Shown here one piece after another: positions 10,087-20,800 of a stretch of 64,000 nucleotides of DNA. The DNA is from Hydractinia symbiolongicarpus (taxonomy: Eukaryota; Cnidaria; Hydrozoa; Anthoathecata; Hydractiniidae), in the NCBI RefSeq assembly GCF_029227915.1, contig NC_079886.1, positions 18,080,501 to 18,144,500 on the forward strand, written 5' to 3'. Both the position numbers and the translations under genes were made by a program. Below the pieces are notes generated by a model that was given only the letters and a program-made list of their open reading frames with translations, was not told where the DNA came from and ran no database searches. Positions within the stretch are counted from its first letter, which is position 1; every line of letters starts with the position of its first letter.

Positions 10087-11319
10087 TTAAGGAATTGAAC
10101 TGTTATGTACAATACCACGTGATTTAAAAAATAGGTCAATTTCATGACTGTCCCAAGGGGGTCCATTATTCGTTTTTATCATATCGGGATAACCAAAAAT
10201 TGAAAAGAGATTATCAAGGCGAGTAGATACAATATTGAACGTCGTTGATTTCATAACTTCGACAATAGGGAACTTCGAAAATAAATCTGTAATTACTAGA
10301 ATTTTCTCACCTGTCGGTAAATTACCATAAAAATCGGCTGCAATGTGTGACCATGTTGATGTTGGTAATTCGGTCATTTGTACAGGTGTTGGTTTGTTCT
10401 GTCTCCTTATCTTTTGACATGATGGGCATGATTGAATGAGATTTTCGATGTCTTTGTCCATGTTGTACCAATAAACTTTGCAACGTAGCAAACTTTTTAA
10501 TTTTACTATACCAAGACATGAACGATGTGCTATTTCCATGCTTTTCTGCACTGATGATTTCGGAATAAATAAACGATCTCTACGTAATATAATACCATTA
10601 ACTTCACAATATTCTTCTTTATAAACTTCATATTTTTGTAACGAGGACCAATTGTCGGATGTAAGTGCTTTACGTATTTCTTGAATTACGTCATCATTTT
10701 CTGAGGCTGTGGGTATTTCATTTAACGACATAGAGTGTGGTACGGAATTATTTGTAATAAAATTTGCATATTCATTTGTAATGTTTTCACCAGTTGGAGC
10801 ATTTTTACGTATTCTACTATCAATAGCATAATTGCTAGCATCGACCCACAATGTTATCGGTTTACGGGGATCGAAAAAGGTTAAAACGGTATTAGAAGTT
10901 AGCTCAGATTTTAACATTTGAAATGCCTGTTCATGGCGATATGTCCATGTAAATTTTACATCTTTCTTTACCAATTCGCGAAGAGGGGTGGTTTTCTCGG
11001 AAAAGTTCTGAATAAAGCTCATGTAAGTACAGAGTCCTAAACATGATTTTAACTCACTTACGTTTGTTGGTGCATTTGCATTTGATAAGCACCGGACTTT
11101 TTCTGGGCCTATACCACTTGATGATAAAATAATACCAAAAAATGATATAGTACTTTTACCAATTAAGCATTTACTACCATTTACTTTAAACCCATGAACT
11201 TTCAAACGTTGAAACAATTTACTTAATAGTTCTTTGTGTTTATGGATGTTTTTCGAGTAGACTATGATGCCGTCGCTGATGCACTTGACTCCATGTAAAT
11301 CACTGATTTTCGATTGCAA
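10087..11319 (-). pseudogene. RT palm/thumb, RNase H remnant and integrase core
   Basis: 410 codons. CISDGIIVYSKN replaces the expected x-x-DD pair with DG, which should kill polymerase activity. ITLWVDASNYAID is the RNase H start, but the rest of that domain is deleted and the text jumps to the integrase zinc finger (AHRSC...SCPSCQ; the second His is Cys). The DDE core follows: AADFYGNLPTG (Asp 1) and KTNNGPPW, where the usual TDNG Asp is Asn. The ORF ends before the catalytic Glu. Confidence 0.85.
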
Positions 11320-11352
11320 ACATTGTTGAAATATATCGCCGGCATCATTAAT

Positions 11353-11926
11353 TCAATATATTACACGATTGAACTTGTAAACACCTTCGTCGGTAATAAA
11401 ACTTGTTAATTCACTTGATTGTTCATCTAACTCGATTTGAGTATACGCTAAACGCAAGTCTATTTTACTAAACACGTTTGAATCTCCGATTTCGTCGATA
11501 AGCGAATCAACTGTAGGAATTGGATATTTTTGTCGTACCATAGCTTATTGATCTCACGAGCGTCGAGATTCAAATATCACCATTTGATTTCGGTGTAACG
11601 AGAATATTACTTAACCATTCTTGAGGTGAATCGACTTTGCTTATTAAACCATCTTTTTCCATCGATTCGAGATTTTCTTTGATAGCTTTGTGAATTTGAT
11701 ACGGTTGACGTCGAAGTCGTTGTTGGATAGGACGGACATTTTCGTCGATTTTTAGTTTACATTTATAATTTAAAAATTTTCCTTTTCCATGACATAAACA
11801 TTGGAATTTTTCGCAGATTTTTCGGTAATCGTTCGGTACATTTTGGAAGGCGTTGTCTTTAATTTTCTGATTGGCTGATACGTTGTTGACATTGTTAATT
11901 TTAATCATTGGCTGTTGAGTAGCCAA
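11353..11926 (-). pseudogene. Reverse transcriptase, finger and palm start
   Basis: Two pieces. 11926-11570 has RPIQQRLRRQPYQI and LISKVDSPQEWLSNILVTPK; 11541-11353 has YPIPTVDSLIDEIGDSNVFSKIDLRLAYTQIEL, containing the first catalytic Asp (SKID). A gap with stops around 11,550 separates them. Typical gypsy RT of the type annotated as K02A2.6-like in many invertebrates. Confidence 0.8.
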
Positions 11927-12194
11927 ACAGATTACCAGCTGATTCTTTATCGATTACGTAAACAGGGGCGGTAACAATAGTGAATTCACTTTCTATTGTT
12001 GGATGAAAGAAACTAAGCATTTTCAGTGGTTTTCGTACACCATGTGGAAATATATTCTTTGTCGCACGTTTTAATTGAATAGGTTTACAGGTCTTTTGAA
12101 TTCTATTGAAAGTATTTCTATCGATTATATTTATATCAGCGCCACTGTCGATAATAACATTTGTATTTATTCTTACGCTTCGATGCTTCTTCAT
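11901..12194 (-). pseudogene. Retropepsin-like aspartic protease
   Basis: 97 codons. IIDSGADINIIDRNTF is the catalytic DSGA flap-side motif of a gypsy-type aspartic protease, which processes Gag-Pol. The segment continues in another frame into the RT N-terminus (11926). The catalytic Asp is still present. Confidence 0.7.
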
Positions 12195-12750
12195 AATTAT
12201 GATTGACAGAAAATAAACAGCAAATGCTTGACCTAGGTCATCTTCAAAATTATCACTGTCGGTTTCTTCTTCGACTTTTCGAATACGTCGATTTTTACCA
12301 TCATAATTGGTTGATTCATTTCTGCAAACTTTTGATAAATGATTCGATTTACCACAATTATAACATTTCTTACCAATAACATAACACGTCTTTTGATGAT
12401 TCGGTGTAAAGTGTTCTCCACATTTATAACAATACTTGTTGCTATGATTACTACGATTTCGATCGTCGTGTCGTTTTTGCTGGGGTTTATAATGTTCGTC
12501 TTCAGTTGAACTTGACGACGACTTTGTAGTAGCAATTTCGGCTGCTTGTTTCTGCGATATTTCTAGATTCCGACTAATTTCTAATAGTTTTTTTAACGTA
12601 AGATTTTCTTCTTGAAGTAATTTCTTCTTTAAACTTTGTGATCAACATGTAAAAATAAAATGGTCGCGTATTTCGTTTTCGGATTGATCATTGAATGAGC
12701 ATGTGTCTGCAAGAAACTTAAGCCTTGTTATGTACGACAAGCAAGACTCA
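12190..12750 (-). pseudogene. Gag C-terminal part with zinc knuckles
   Basis: Reading the minus strand shows a capsid tail (FLADTCSFNDQSENEIRDHF), a linker rich in Ser and basic residues, then CYKCGEHFTPNHQKTC and the classical knuckle CYNCGKSNHLSKVC (C-x2-C-x4-H-x4-C), which binds the element's RNA. A stop interrupts the capsid tail near 12,640. Several frames are needed to read it through. Confidence 0.7.
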
Positions 12751-12959
12751 ATTACGACATAAAAAGTATCAGAGAAGAGGAGAGACAGTTTCTAGCATTT
12801 AGAAAACAATTTTTTACCAGCAAATTTTTACCACCAAAAAACTACGTGCTTTTTATATTAAAAATATTAAAAAAACACGAGGCTCAGATTTTGCTGACAA
12901 ATAAGAACAGCCTAAATCTCAAATCATTGCTTCCAAAATTAAGAACAAACTGAGTCTAA

Positions 12960-13019
12960 GGGGCTGTTTATATGAGAGGCGGGACGGGACGATTGCCGGG
13001 ACGGGACGTTTGCCGGGAT
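12960..13019 (+). repeat. Left terminal inverted repeat of Harbinger element
   Basis: About 60 bp, GC-rich in an AT-rich setting. It pairs with 17258-17317; the only visible mismatch is T versus G in the 'tatatgaga/tataggaga' part. Preceded by target duplication TAA (12957-12959). Confidence 0.92.
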
Positions 13020-13121
13020 GATTTTATTCCGCCTTTATATTACATTCCGCCTATATATTTATTAAGTGCGCCGGGACGATTTCACAACACAAGCGCCAAA
13101 TTTAAATTTTTCTAAAGTATA

Positions 13122-16006
13122 ATGGCGCGTCAAAACGAAAACAAAACAAAATTGCAAGCGAATAAACAGATTTTTTTAACATCATCAACATTGCTGTTGC
13201 AGCTCAATACATTGTTAATGATTTTAGCATTTCAATACACTCACTCTTTTAACTGCATCACTTTTGAGTGGAAGCAAAAGAAACTGTTGGATAAAAAAAC
13301 AGAAAGCATTGAAAGAGCAAAGGAAAAACCGAATTCCTCGTTCAACATGGTTCAAACAAGGACGAGTGGAACAGTGGTGGTTGAACATGTTTTTTGATGT
13401 TCTTCCCGAGGAGGATTGGAAAAAGAACTTCAGAATGACAAAGGCTATGTTTACTGATTTAGTAGATCAAATACGCATATGGATTACTCCTGACAACACA
13501 TCTCCAAATTATAATTAAGTTGCAGTAACGTTGTACTACTTAAAAGACACTTTGTCAATGACAGCAAACACTTTTGGCCTGCACATATCTACGGTGTCAA
13601 AAGTCATAAGAGATGTTTGTAACTGCATAACTTACAAGCTTGGGCCAAAATACATAGCCCTGCCAAAAACGAAAGAAGAGATGCTTGAAAAAGTAGGAGA
13701 ATTTGAGGCCAAATTTAAATTGACGCAAGCTTTTGGCTGCATAGATGGCACCCACGTACAAATTTTACGACCTAGTGAACATTCACAAGATTATTTTTCT
13801 TACAAAATGTATTTTTCTCTTAACGTTCAGGCAGTATGCGATTTCCGTGGCTATTTCATGGATGTTGATTGTAGGTGGCCAGGCAGTGCACATGACGCGA
13901 AGGTGTTCGCCAACTCAAATATTGCTGCTAAACTTAAAGATGAGAAAATACCCATTACTTATGAGGACATCCTGCCAGGCCGAGCCAAAGTTCCAAACTA
14001 TTTGATTGGTGACCCTGCATACCCCTTGACACCGTACTGTATGAAAGAGTACCATAGTTGTTCAACAAATGCTCAAGTGTTATTTAACAACTAGTCGTTA
14101 GCCCGTGGAAAAATCCACGGGTTCGCCCGTTCACCTTTAAATTTACTCGTGGCAACAAAGTGGATAAAAATATATTGCATTTAATATTCGTGTTTCCGTA
14201 GCACGATTTTTAACTCAGCGGGGGGTCCGCGCAGACACAGACAGACGGAATACGGCTATTATTAAAGAGATAGCCGGGAAACCCGGCGTCAAAACGCCGG
14301 GTTAAGCCACAAGTAAAGGTGTGATCCGGCATTGAACACTCTGTGGAGCGCTTAATAAGAGCTGTAAACTGTCCCACACGATCAGGTGAAGCGCTTTAGT
14401 ACAGGTATACAGTATGTCGTTAATCATTTGAAGCGCATACAACATTATAGTGTGCGACTGTAACATATTTTTCAAAAAATAACTTTCCCGCAACGATAAC
14501 TGATATAAAAACAGAGTTTACAAAGTGTTGTTACTCCATCATAGCAAAAACAATCGGTCAATATTATTTTATTTTGTGGAAAAGTCTTTTTAAAAGTTAA
14601 AAAATTAATCGTGACACTGGGCTGAGCGCTTAGTACAGTTAAACCGTGTTGTACAGCGTATAGTAATAATACCCTTTTGAAAAAAACTTTCTCGCAGACA
14701 CAGGGCTGAGCGGTTAGTCCAGGCGTGATTCCCAAGAAAGTTTAAAAATTAATTGTCACAGTGGTGGGCTGACCTTATTATATACAGGTAAACGGTGTTG
14801 CACATGCCCATAGGCGTAACAGCCTTTTACAAAAAACAGTCTGTTTTTAACACTGGGCTAACCGCTTAGTACAGTTAAACACAGTTGAACAGGCGCATAA
14901 GGCGTATTACCCTTTTCCAAAAATGTTCATTGCAACTTCGGTTTAAATAAAAACACAGGGAACAGCCTGTCGTTACTCGTCCAGCCAAAACAATCGCTCA
15001 GCCATTTCATTTGCAGAAAAAGTTTGCAGAAAAATAATAAAATATGTAGCTATACCTAGCTAGCTAACTGCATTTAGCATAAAAATTATATATTGCTTAA
15101 GAATATTGTTGTAGCCAAACTGCATTTTTATACTTTCACTTTTTAAGGAGCTAGCTAAATAGCCACAGCCTCAACATAAAAATAAATGTTGGCTAGGATA
15201 AAAAGCTCTTATACCATACAGAATAGCAATAAGTGAGGCTCTAGCTAGCTAAGTAGCTATAGCTAGCTAATCTTCGTTCCTAACCAAACATCCTAAAACT
15301 GGTGCGTTTAAGATCTGTACGTGGCTAAAAAACGTGACAATATATTTATCCTAACATTGAAAACAAACAGAAAACAAATATTACAAATATATAAGGCTTT
15401 TAGAAGATAAAAAAGTCAAACAGGCCTACAAACCTCACACACTGACCACAAACACGACCATTATCAAAATGGCCTTCGTTCCGCGAAGATCTTGGATTCT
15501 TTCTGGTCGCGAAAATCTTGGTTTTTTTTTAAAGAATCAGGCGTTGTGAATGGTATTCCACGCGCGAGCGGTCAAAACAAAGTGGATAAAAATATATCGC
15601 GTTTGATATTCGTGTTTCCGTGACATAATTTTCTAACTCAGCGGGGGTTCCGCGCAGAGACAGACAGACGGAATACGGCTATTATAATAGAGACATGCTC
15701 CGGTCAGCAAGAAACCCAGTCGAGTGTGCTTTTGGACGTTTGAAAGCCACATGGCGTTTTTTAGCAAAGAAAGTTGATTTAAAAATAGATTTTGTTCCTG
15801 TGGCAATCTATGCATGTTTTGTGCTGCACAATATATGTGAACTTAACAAATGTGTTATTGATCCTGATTTAGTGAAAATTGAAATAGAAAAACATAAAGC
15901 AGAGACACAACAATTAGATTACTCTGTGTATTTAGGAAATCTTGCAGAGGGTGATGTTGTACGGGAAGTAATAATAAATTTTACACAGGACAGTCTTCCA
16001 TACTAA
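13122..16006 (+). pseudogene. HARBI1-like DDE transposase, split by 1.6-kb insertion
   Basis: Pieces: ATG at 13122 (MARQNENKTK), frameshift near 13,290, then 13264-13518, an in-frame TAA at 13516, 13531-14091, insertion 14092-15694, then 15695-16006. Residues expected for PIF/Harbinger are present: GRVEQWW and WKKNFRM in the N-part, FGLHISTVSKVI (helix-turn-helix), FGCIDGTHV (Asp 1), CRWPGSAHDAKVF (Asp 2), GDPAYPL, and after the insertion RNPVECAFGRLKATW (Glu). It would cut at the terminal repeats with the help of the Myb-like partner. The TAA, the frameshift and the insertion each inactivate it. Confidence 0.88.
14092..15694 (+). mobile_element. Non-coding repeat with LTR-like ends, nested in the transposase
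   Basis: Removing 14092-15694 joins the two transposase halves in frame, so the boundaries are good to a few bases. The left end (about 14,092-14,275) starts with a hairpin (cccgtgg-aaaaat-ccacggg) and ends 'cagacagacggaatacggctattattaaagagata'. The right end (about 15,545-15,694) repeats the last 140 bp of that unit in the same orientation, like a short LTR. The interior begins with GC hairpins (ccggcg-tcaaaa-cgccgg) and contains degenerate 100-150-bp repeats with 'gggctgagcgcttagtacaggtaaac'. No ORF is seen. Related copies lie at 25,320-26,010 (reverse) and 32,264-33,950. Confidence 0.75.
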
Positions 16007-16394
16007 CAATTATATATATATACAATATATACAAAGAATGTAAAGATTTATAAAGTATTGCATGTTCTGTAAAAGGAAATGATAAAGGCTAAATTCAAAC
16101 ATTTGCACATTAATTTCAATAAAAAGTTTCTTCTGATACTGCTAAAGATTTGAAAGCCTATTATGCTCAATGTAACTCACAGTGAAAATATTTTTGTTTG
16201 TTGTTAATTTTTGTTAAAAATCTACGGATTAGAACGTTTCGGGCATATAGTTTGTTGGGCAACTAACATAACATAAATGTTTAGGCAATCAACATAATAT
16301 AACTTTTAGGTTTGTCTGTGAACATAAACTTGCATCAATGTAATTGTTCCTGAAACACTCTCTGAACTATATACACATGTTGTTTTTTTTCGCA

Positions 16395-17085
16395 TTATTC
16401 CCTCATTAATGATTGATAATAACCACCGCCACTGGGATCGTTGGGACTTATGTTGTTGTTTTGGGTTACGATGCTTGAGACGACATTACAATTTGGATTT
16501 ATATGCTGAAAATGGTTACGTCTACCATAGCTTTCATAATTTTGTGAGCTTGGACCTGCTTGCTGGCTGAATGATTGTGCCATCAGCTGCATGGACTGTG
16601 ACATAGTTTCGCTAATTTGCAACTTAGCCTGGCTTATATTATTAAGTGCAGCTGTAAAGGACTCATTAGAATTTTTAATCATCTCTTGGAGCTCTTTACG
16701 ATCAGATCTTTTATTTTTTCTAACACTCTTTGGTAGCCTCTTGCTATCATTTTTTTCATTTCCCTAACATTTTCTTGGCAGAGCTCAGTGGAGGTATCCT
16801 CCACTGGCCCAAACACTTCTTCTTCATTTTGATATAATTTTGCCAACTCAGTTCGAATGACTTTGTATTGCATTGGTTTGTCTGCATCAAAATCAATGTT
16901 CTCAAACTCACACTTTGCTTTATAATCTAATAGACAGTTAATGAGGTTAAAAACCATTTCATCATTGAATCTAAAACACTTTTTCTTGGTTGGAACATCT
17001 GTTGGATTCTTAACAAGTGCACGTTTAGCAGCCGTGTTTGTTTTTTTCTTTCTGTTGAAATATGCTGATAGTGCAAATATTACCT
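16395..17085 (-). pseudogene. Myb/SANT-like partner protein of Harbinger element
   Basis: Read from about 17,085 down: a basic segment, RFNDEMVFNLINCLLDYKAK (start of a trihelix Myb/SANT-like domain), QYKVIRTELAKLY, VFGPVEDT, then helical and Gln-rich sequence (SQSMQLMAQSFSQQ). Residues to KDLIVKSSKR end at a TGA at 16,679; the remainder (16682-16395) is in another frame, a single indel. In PIF/Harbinger elements this protein brings the transposase into the nucleus and to the ends. Opposite orientation to the transposase is common. Confidence 0.7.
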
Positions 17086-17257
17086 CGTTTGTCCCGGGAC
17101 GGTGTGTTTATATGGAGAAAAACGTCCCGCCTAAGCCGGGATCCTGCTTAGCTCAAGCGGGATCCCGCTCAGCCGGGACGGGACGAAATTGTCCCGGAAC
17201 AAAAATTTTTCATATAAACGCAAAGTGTTTTTAAGTATAATTATTAATGAGAGCGGG

Positions 17258-17317
17258 ATCCCGGCAAACGTCCCGTCCCGGCAATCGTCCCGTCCCGCCT
17301 CTCCTATAAACAGCCCC
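17258..17317 (-). repeat. Right terminal inverted repeat of Harbinger element
   Basis: Reverse complement of 12960-13019 apart from one base, followed by target duplication TAA (17318-17320). Further CCGGGA/TCCCGG-rich palindromic DNA extends inward to about 17,095. Confidence 0.92.
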
Positions 17318-17320
17318 TAA

Positions 17321-17578
17321 AAAGTTTATCATTTCTTGAACATGATAGTTTAGTAGGCGACGTTTCGGAAGATCCTTCTCCCATCATCGGGCAAAGTAAA
17401 ATGGTGTTGAGCATGTATTTATATAATTGCAGAGGATCGAAATTCATAAAAATTAACCAATCAGAAACGAGCTGATAATTACAGTTAATTACGGTAATTA
17501 ACATTTTGGGGATGGGGAATTGAGAAAGACAAAAGTAGCATTCTGTGCAAGAAACCATCCTCAAATGTCTCTTACATA
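17321..17578. other. Short spacer, repeat-like
   Basis: No ORF that can be supported. It lies between the Harbinger target duplication and the next relic and probably belongs to the older element into which Harbinger inserted. Confidence 0.3.
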
Positions 17579-18255
17579 TTGGGTGCCTGTAGGACCTCCC
17601 TTACGCAGATAAGATACACATACCGTCACGACTCGGTTTTATTAGTTTTAGTTAAGGCATTAAAAGATTTTTTGGTATCATATGAACCTCTTAAGGTTTC
17701 CAAGTGCAACAAAATTAATTTCATTCCGGCCGGTCAATCACCATCTAAGAAGAGGCATACAAAGTGTCCAGGCCTTCCGATTGGAAAATACTGTCAGATT
17801 TAGATTCCGTTCTAGTTGTTCCACCATACATTGCAATAACACAACTACGCCCAGACGTGTTATTAATATCCAGTTCTTCCAAAACTGTAATTATGTTAGA
17901 ACTGACTTGTCCATGTGAAGAGAACACGGAATATTGGCACAAACGAAAGCTTAACAAATATTCTTCACTTTGTTATGCTATGAAAAACAATGGATGGATC
18001 GTGCATTTCTTTGCCATTGAGGTGGGTGCAAGGGGTTTCTGTTCAGAATCAATAAGGACCTGTTTTCGTCGCCTTGGTTTCCCTAACAAGCCTTTACGTT
18101 CCCTATTAAAATCCCTAACTTTAACCTCCATGAGTGCTTCTTTTTACATCTGGACGTCTCGAAGTTCTACCACTTGGGTTGAGCCTGAAAAGGCCCCAAT
18201 CATTCCTGAAGTTTCTTCTGTTACAAATATGGAATGTAAGAAATCAAAACCTTGA
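17579..18255 (+). pseudogene. C-terminal retroelement domain, PD-(D/E)XK nuclease-like
   Basis: Two overlapping frames. 17579-17803 has RYTYRHDSVLLVLVKAL; 17764-18255 has PSDWKILSDLD, then QLRPDVLLIS, VIMLELTCPCEE and KRKLNKYSSL. Asp in RPD, Glu in LELT and the downstream Lys fit a divergent restriction-like nuclease fold. I recall the same string of motifs behind reverse transcriptases in cnidarian repeats, where it follows a Cys/His motif. The first part needs a frameshift near 17,765 to join the second. Function in the element is inferred. Confidence 0.5.
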
Positions 18256-18316
18256 GAAATCTTCCGCAAGTCACACAAAATCTTGTAAAATCAAAAAACC
18301 CGAATAACTTGCTACA

Positions 18317-19223
18317 ATGTCTTCCAAGACAACAGTTGCATTGCCATCTATCCCTGATTTTAGGAATAGCAGTCTAAAAAACTTGGGAAACACATGTAAT
18401 GCAAACTCAATCTTACAATGTTTTTATAACCTTCCAAAAGTTAAAGAAGCCATTTCTGTCAGCGAAACAACCTCAAAGTTAGGCGAAGCATTTGTGTTCT
18501 TCAAAGTTTCGCTGTTTCTAGAAGTCCGGTTGATACCTCCCATTTTTTGTGTGCTATGAAACATCATATCTCAGCTGCGAAGGGAAGTGCATTTAATATC
18601 TTTGCTCAGCACGATGTCCCCGAGGTTCTTGAATATCTCCTACCTGGTCTGTCATTAGACTTTCCATTTTTTGGAAGTCATTTTAGTATTGGCATCAAGA
18701 CATCAACCACTTGCAATTCTGGTCATATTACCAGCTCCTCAGAAGTTATAGCACCATGCATCCAACTTTCTCTGCACCCTACGTTACAATCTTCCTTAGA
18801 TAATTTCTTCGAAAGCGAGGAGTTATCAGACACCAATGCCTACTTCTGCCATGCTTGCAACGCTCATCAAACTGTTCTAGTTGAAAAAAAGATAGTGTCG
18901 TGCGGTTCCCATCTCATATCACAGCTAAAACGTTTTGCCAGTGCCAACGGCCTTGTGTCAAAATTACCTCTCGTATTACTGCTTACCCTGGTACCCTTTC
19001 CATACCTTTTACCGTAGATGGAGAAGTGAAATTTCGTAAAAATTTTCAATTAGTGCTATTATCAACCATTGCGGCAACTTAAATAATGGTCACTACGCAA
19101 CCATAGCCTTCGATGAAATGGTTCACAGGTGGATACATTGCAACGACAGAGCTGTAATTTTCTGTGATGACCGCCTTATTAACAGTCACGAGTCATATGT
19201 TTTCTTTTTGGAAGAGCTGAGGT
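18317..19223 (+). pseudogene. Ubiquitin-specific protease (USP, C19) relic
   Basis: Starts ATG (18317). Cys box: SSLKNLGNTCNANSILQCF, with the catalytic Cys after GNT. A frame change near 18,550 leads to QHDVPEVLEYLL (the QhDa-EFL motif), TTCNSGH, YFCHACNAHQ (a C-x2-C zinc pair) and LISQLKRF. Another frame change near 19,050 leads to the His box NNGHYATIAF and NDRAV, ending SYVFFLEELR. These are the ordered landmarks of a USP, about 300 residues in total. It sits between retroelement-like and Helitron-like sequence on the same strand, so it was probably carried by a mobile element. Two frameshifts make it non-functional. Confidence 0.75.
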
Positions 19224-19254
19224 AAGAATATTTTAACCAGAATGAGTCAGCAAG

Positions 19255-19400
19255 GGGGCTTGACTACACTCAGTCTTGTCTTTGGAGAGTGACGACTCCA
19301 CTTATTACCCAGTTAAAAAAATATTAGCAGGGGAGTTTGATCACACATGATCTTGTCTTTGGAGAGTAACGACTCCACTTATTACCTGAGTTAAAAACAA
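19255..19400. repeat. Two-copy tandem repeat, about 80 bp
   Basis: The word cttgtctttggagagtgacg followed by actccacttattacc and agttaaaaa occurs at about 19,273-19,318 and 19,352-19,397 with few changes. It directly follows the USP relic. Confidence 0.7.
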
Positions 19401-19720
19401 AAAATAGCACAGTTGAACAGAAAGTGGTCAAAGTTTACTTTAGCAAGATAAGGATGTCTAGTTTCTGCTGCGTCCACGGATCTCTTCGAGGTGACCCAGC
19501 TAGACATCCGGGGTACTTAGGTTCAGAGATATGGGTCGAAACCTACCTGCCCTTGGTTAAAGTTCTGTTCATCTTTTCAAATGTGTTGTGTCCTTTTTTA
19601 TTTTTTATTTATATTTTTAATTAATTCCTTGTAAAAAGGGAGAATTGTGCTTTTAGAGGCATTTTCTCTAGAGGAGTACAACCTCTAGCTTATTTTCAAA
19701 GACCTAACAGGTTGAGTTCA
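19401..19720. other. No feature recognised
   Basis: About 320 bp between the tandem repeat and the helicase relic. There is an open stretch at 19424-19624 with no recognisable domain; I see nothing else. Confidence 0.4.
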
Positions 19721-19779
19721 TCATTGCGGTGGCTTGCCACCTCTTTGTAAATTATTTTCTTTAGAAAATGCTTTTGTGC

Positions 19780-20800
19780 CTACCCAGATGATTGAAGCTG
19801 ACATTCCTTTAAGGTGGCGGTAACCCTTTTGAAAATCGGAATTTTTTTTCTACATAATAAATTACGAAAGGTTATTTTCAGACTATATATCCAAATTTTG
19901 TCCTGTTATAACACACTTCTCACGATTTCATGGCTAAAATGCTATTATATTTCAGCAAAAATATTCAGCCTCAACAATTCCTCTTTAAAGTAAATCATGA
20001 ATAATTAATTAGTTCTGCCGAATATAGTTTAAGTCTACGCGCTTGTGAAGTTGTACAGAAAAAATGACGTAATTATTAAAGAGAAACGTTAATAACAACA
20101 AAGATTGTGCATTATGTATAAATTTAAGACGATCTTCATTCTGCTACACTGCACGAGCTTTAACTTTTGATAGCATTTTCGTTTTACTTTGAAATTTTCG
20201 GACATGCTTGGTGGACCATGCAGCCATGATAAGGTGTGCGGAAATCTTTTTACTCGGAATATCTTTCTTTTAACAGCGTTCGATGCAGCAGGGGATGCTA
20301 ACAAAGAATCTTTGGAAAAAAACAAAAAGCTATTGCTAAAAAATAAGAATGAACAAAAAAAATCCGCACACTGTTTTAACAGCGTTCACCGAAAAATAAC
20401 GAGATTGTAAAAAGTTGGAGCTCGTAGAAGCCGATTTTTTTCTTGTTTATGATACATTTTTAAATATAAAATTCTGCTGACTCAGCAATTTTAGTGTTAA
20501 GTTAAAATCATTTTATTATGTATTAACGCCTATATTTTCAGGAAATAGTAAAAAGAAAGGTATAAATAAAACACAGTAAATAATTCAGCGATTTGGACAA
20601 CTAAAAAAGGGTTACTGCCACCTTAAGTAATACTCTTTCGTCACCATCCATTTTACGCGCACAGTTTCCATTGATGTTAGCCTGGGCCTGTACAGTGCAC
20701 AAGGTACAAGGGCTAACACTTTAATATCATTTGAATTAAAACGGCAACGGCAATTTAATCATGGTCAAATTTATGCAGCTTTGACACTGAGCCTATATTT
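19780..20800 (+). pseudogene. PIF1-like helicase C-terminus, split by a MITE
   Basis: After the MITE (20,640-20,790) the plus strand reads [18 protein letters not shown], then ISFELKRQRQFNHGQIYAAL. This is the late motif of a Helitron-type PIF1 helicase and is clearly related to residues near 425-460 of the copy at 372-2531. Before the MITE, QMIEADIPLS (about 19,789-19,812) reads straight into it once the 810-bp insert is skipped. A one-base gap is needed after KVQGLTL. Everything upstream in the helicase is missing or unrecognisable. Confidence 0.7.
19813..20622. mobile_element. 810-bp MITE flanked by TTAA
   Basis: Termini are inverted: GGTGGCGGTAACCCTTTT at the left and the complement of GGTGGCAGTAACCCTTTT at the right, one mismatch. 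TTAA lies on both sides (19809-19812, 20623-20626). TTAA targets are used by piggyBac and Kolobok superfamilies; the short terminus does not decide between them. No ORF of its own, so non-autonomous. Confidence 0.88.

Larger units (their letters stand above)
9680..12750 (-). mobile_element. Ty3/gypsy LTR retrotransposon, degenerate, LTRs not found
   Basis: Minus-strand order Gag, protease, reverse transcriptase, (RNase H), integrase, which is the Ty3/gypsy order. The coding region is split by stops and frame changes at about 12.2, 11.9, 11.55, 11.35 and 10.08 kb. Key residues are altered: the RT Asp-Asp pair reads SDG, one His of the integrase zinc finger reads Cys, and the second integrase Asp reads Asn. 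Most of RNase H is missing. I could not find matching LTRs, so the ends given are those of coding similarity. Confidence 0.85.
12960..17317 (+). mobile_element. PIF/Harbinger DNA transposon, 4,358 bp with nested insertion
   Basis: Both ends are visible. The left terminus (12960-13019) and the right terminus (17258-17317) are about 60-bp inverted repeats with one mismatch that I can see; they begin GGGGCTGTTTATA and contain repeated CGGGACGGGACG. A 3-bp TAA duplication flanks them (12957-12959, 17318-17320), as expected for PIF/Harbinger. Inside are a plus-strand DDE transposase (13122-16006, interrupted) and a minus-strand Myb/SANT-like protein (16395-17085), the standard two-gene setup. The near-perfect termini suggest fairly recent movement, but the transposase is frameshifted and split, so it is not autonomous now. 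Confidence 0.93.

Noticed and set aside
14092-15694. Hammerhead-ribozyme retrozyme
   Set aside because: The tandem end units suggested it, but I found no ctgatga...gaaa core in correct spacing in any of the copies.
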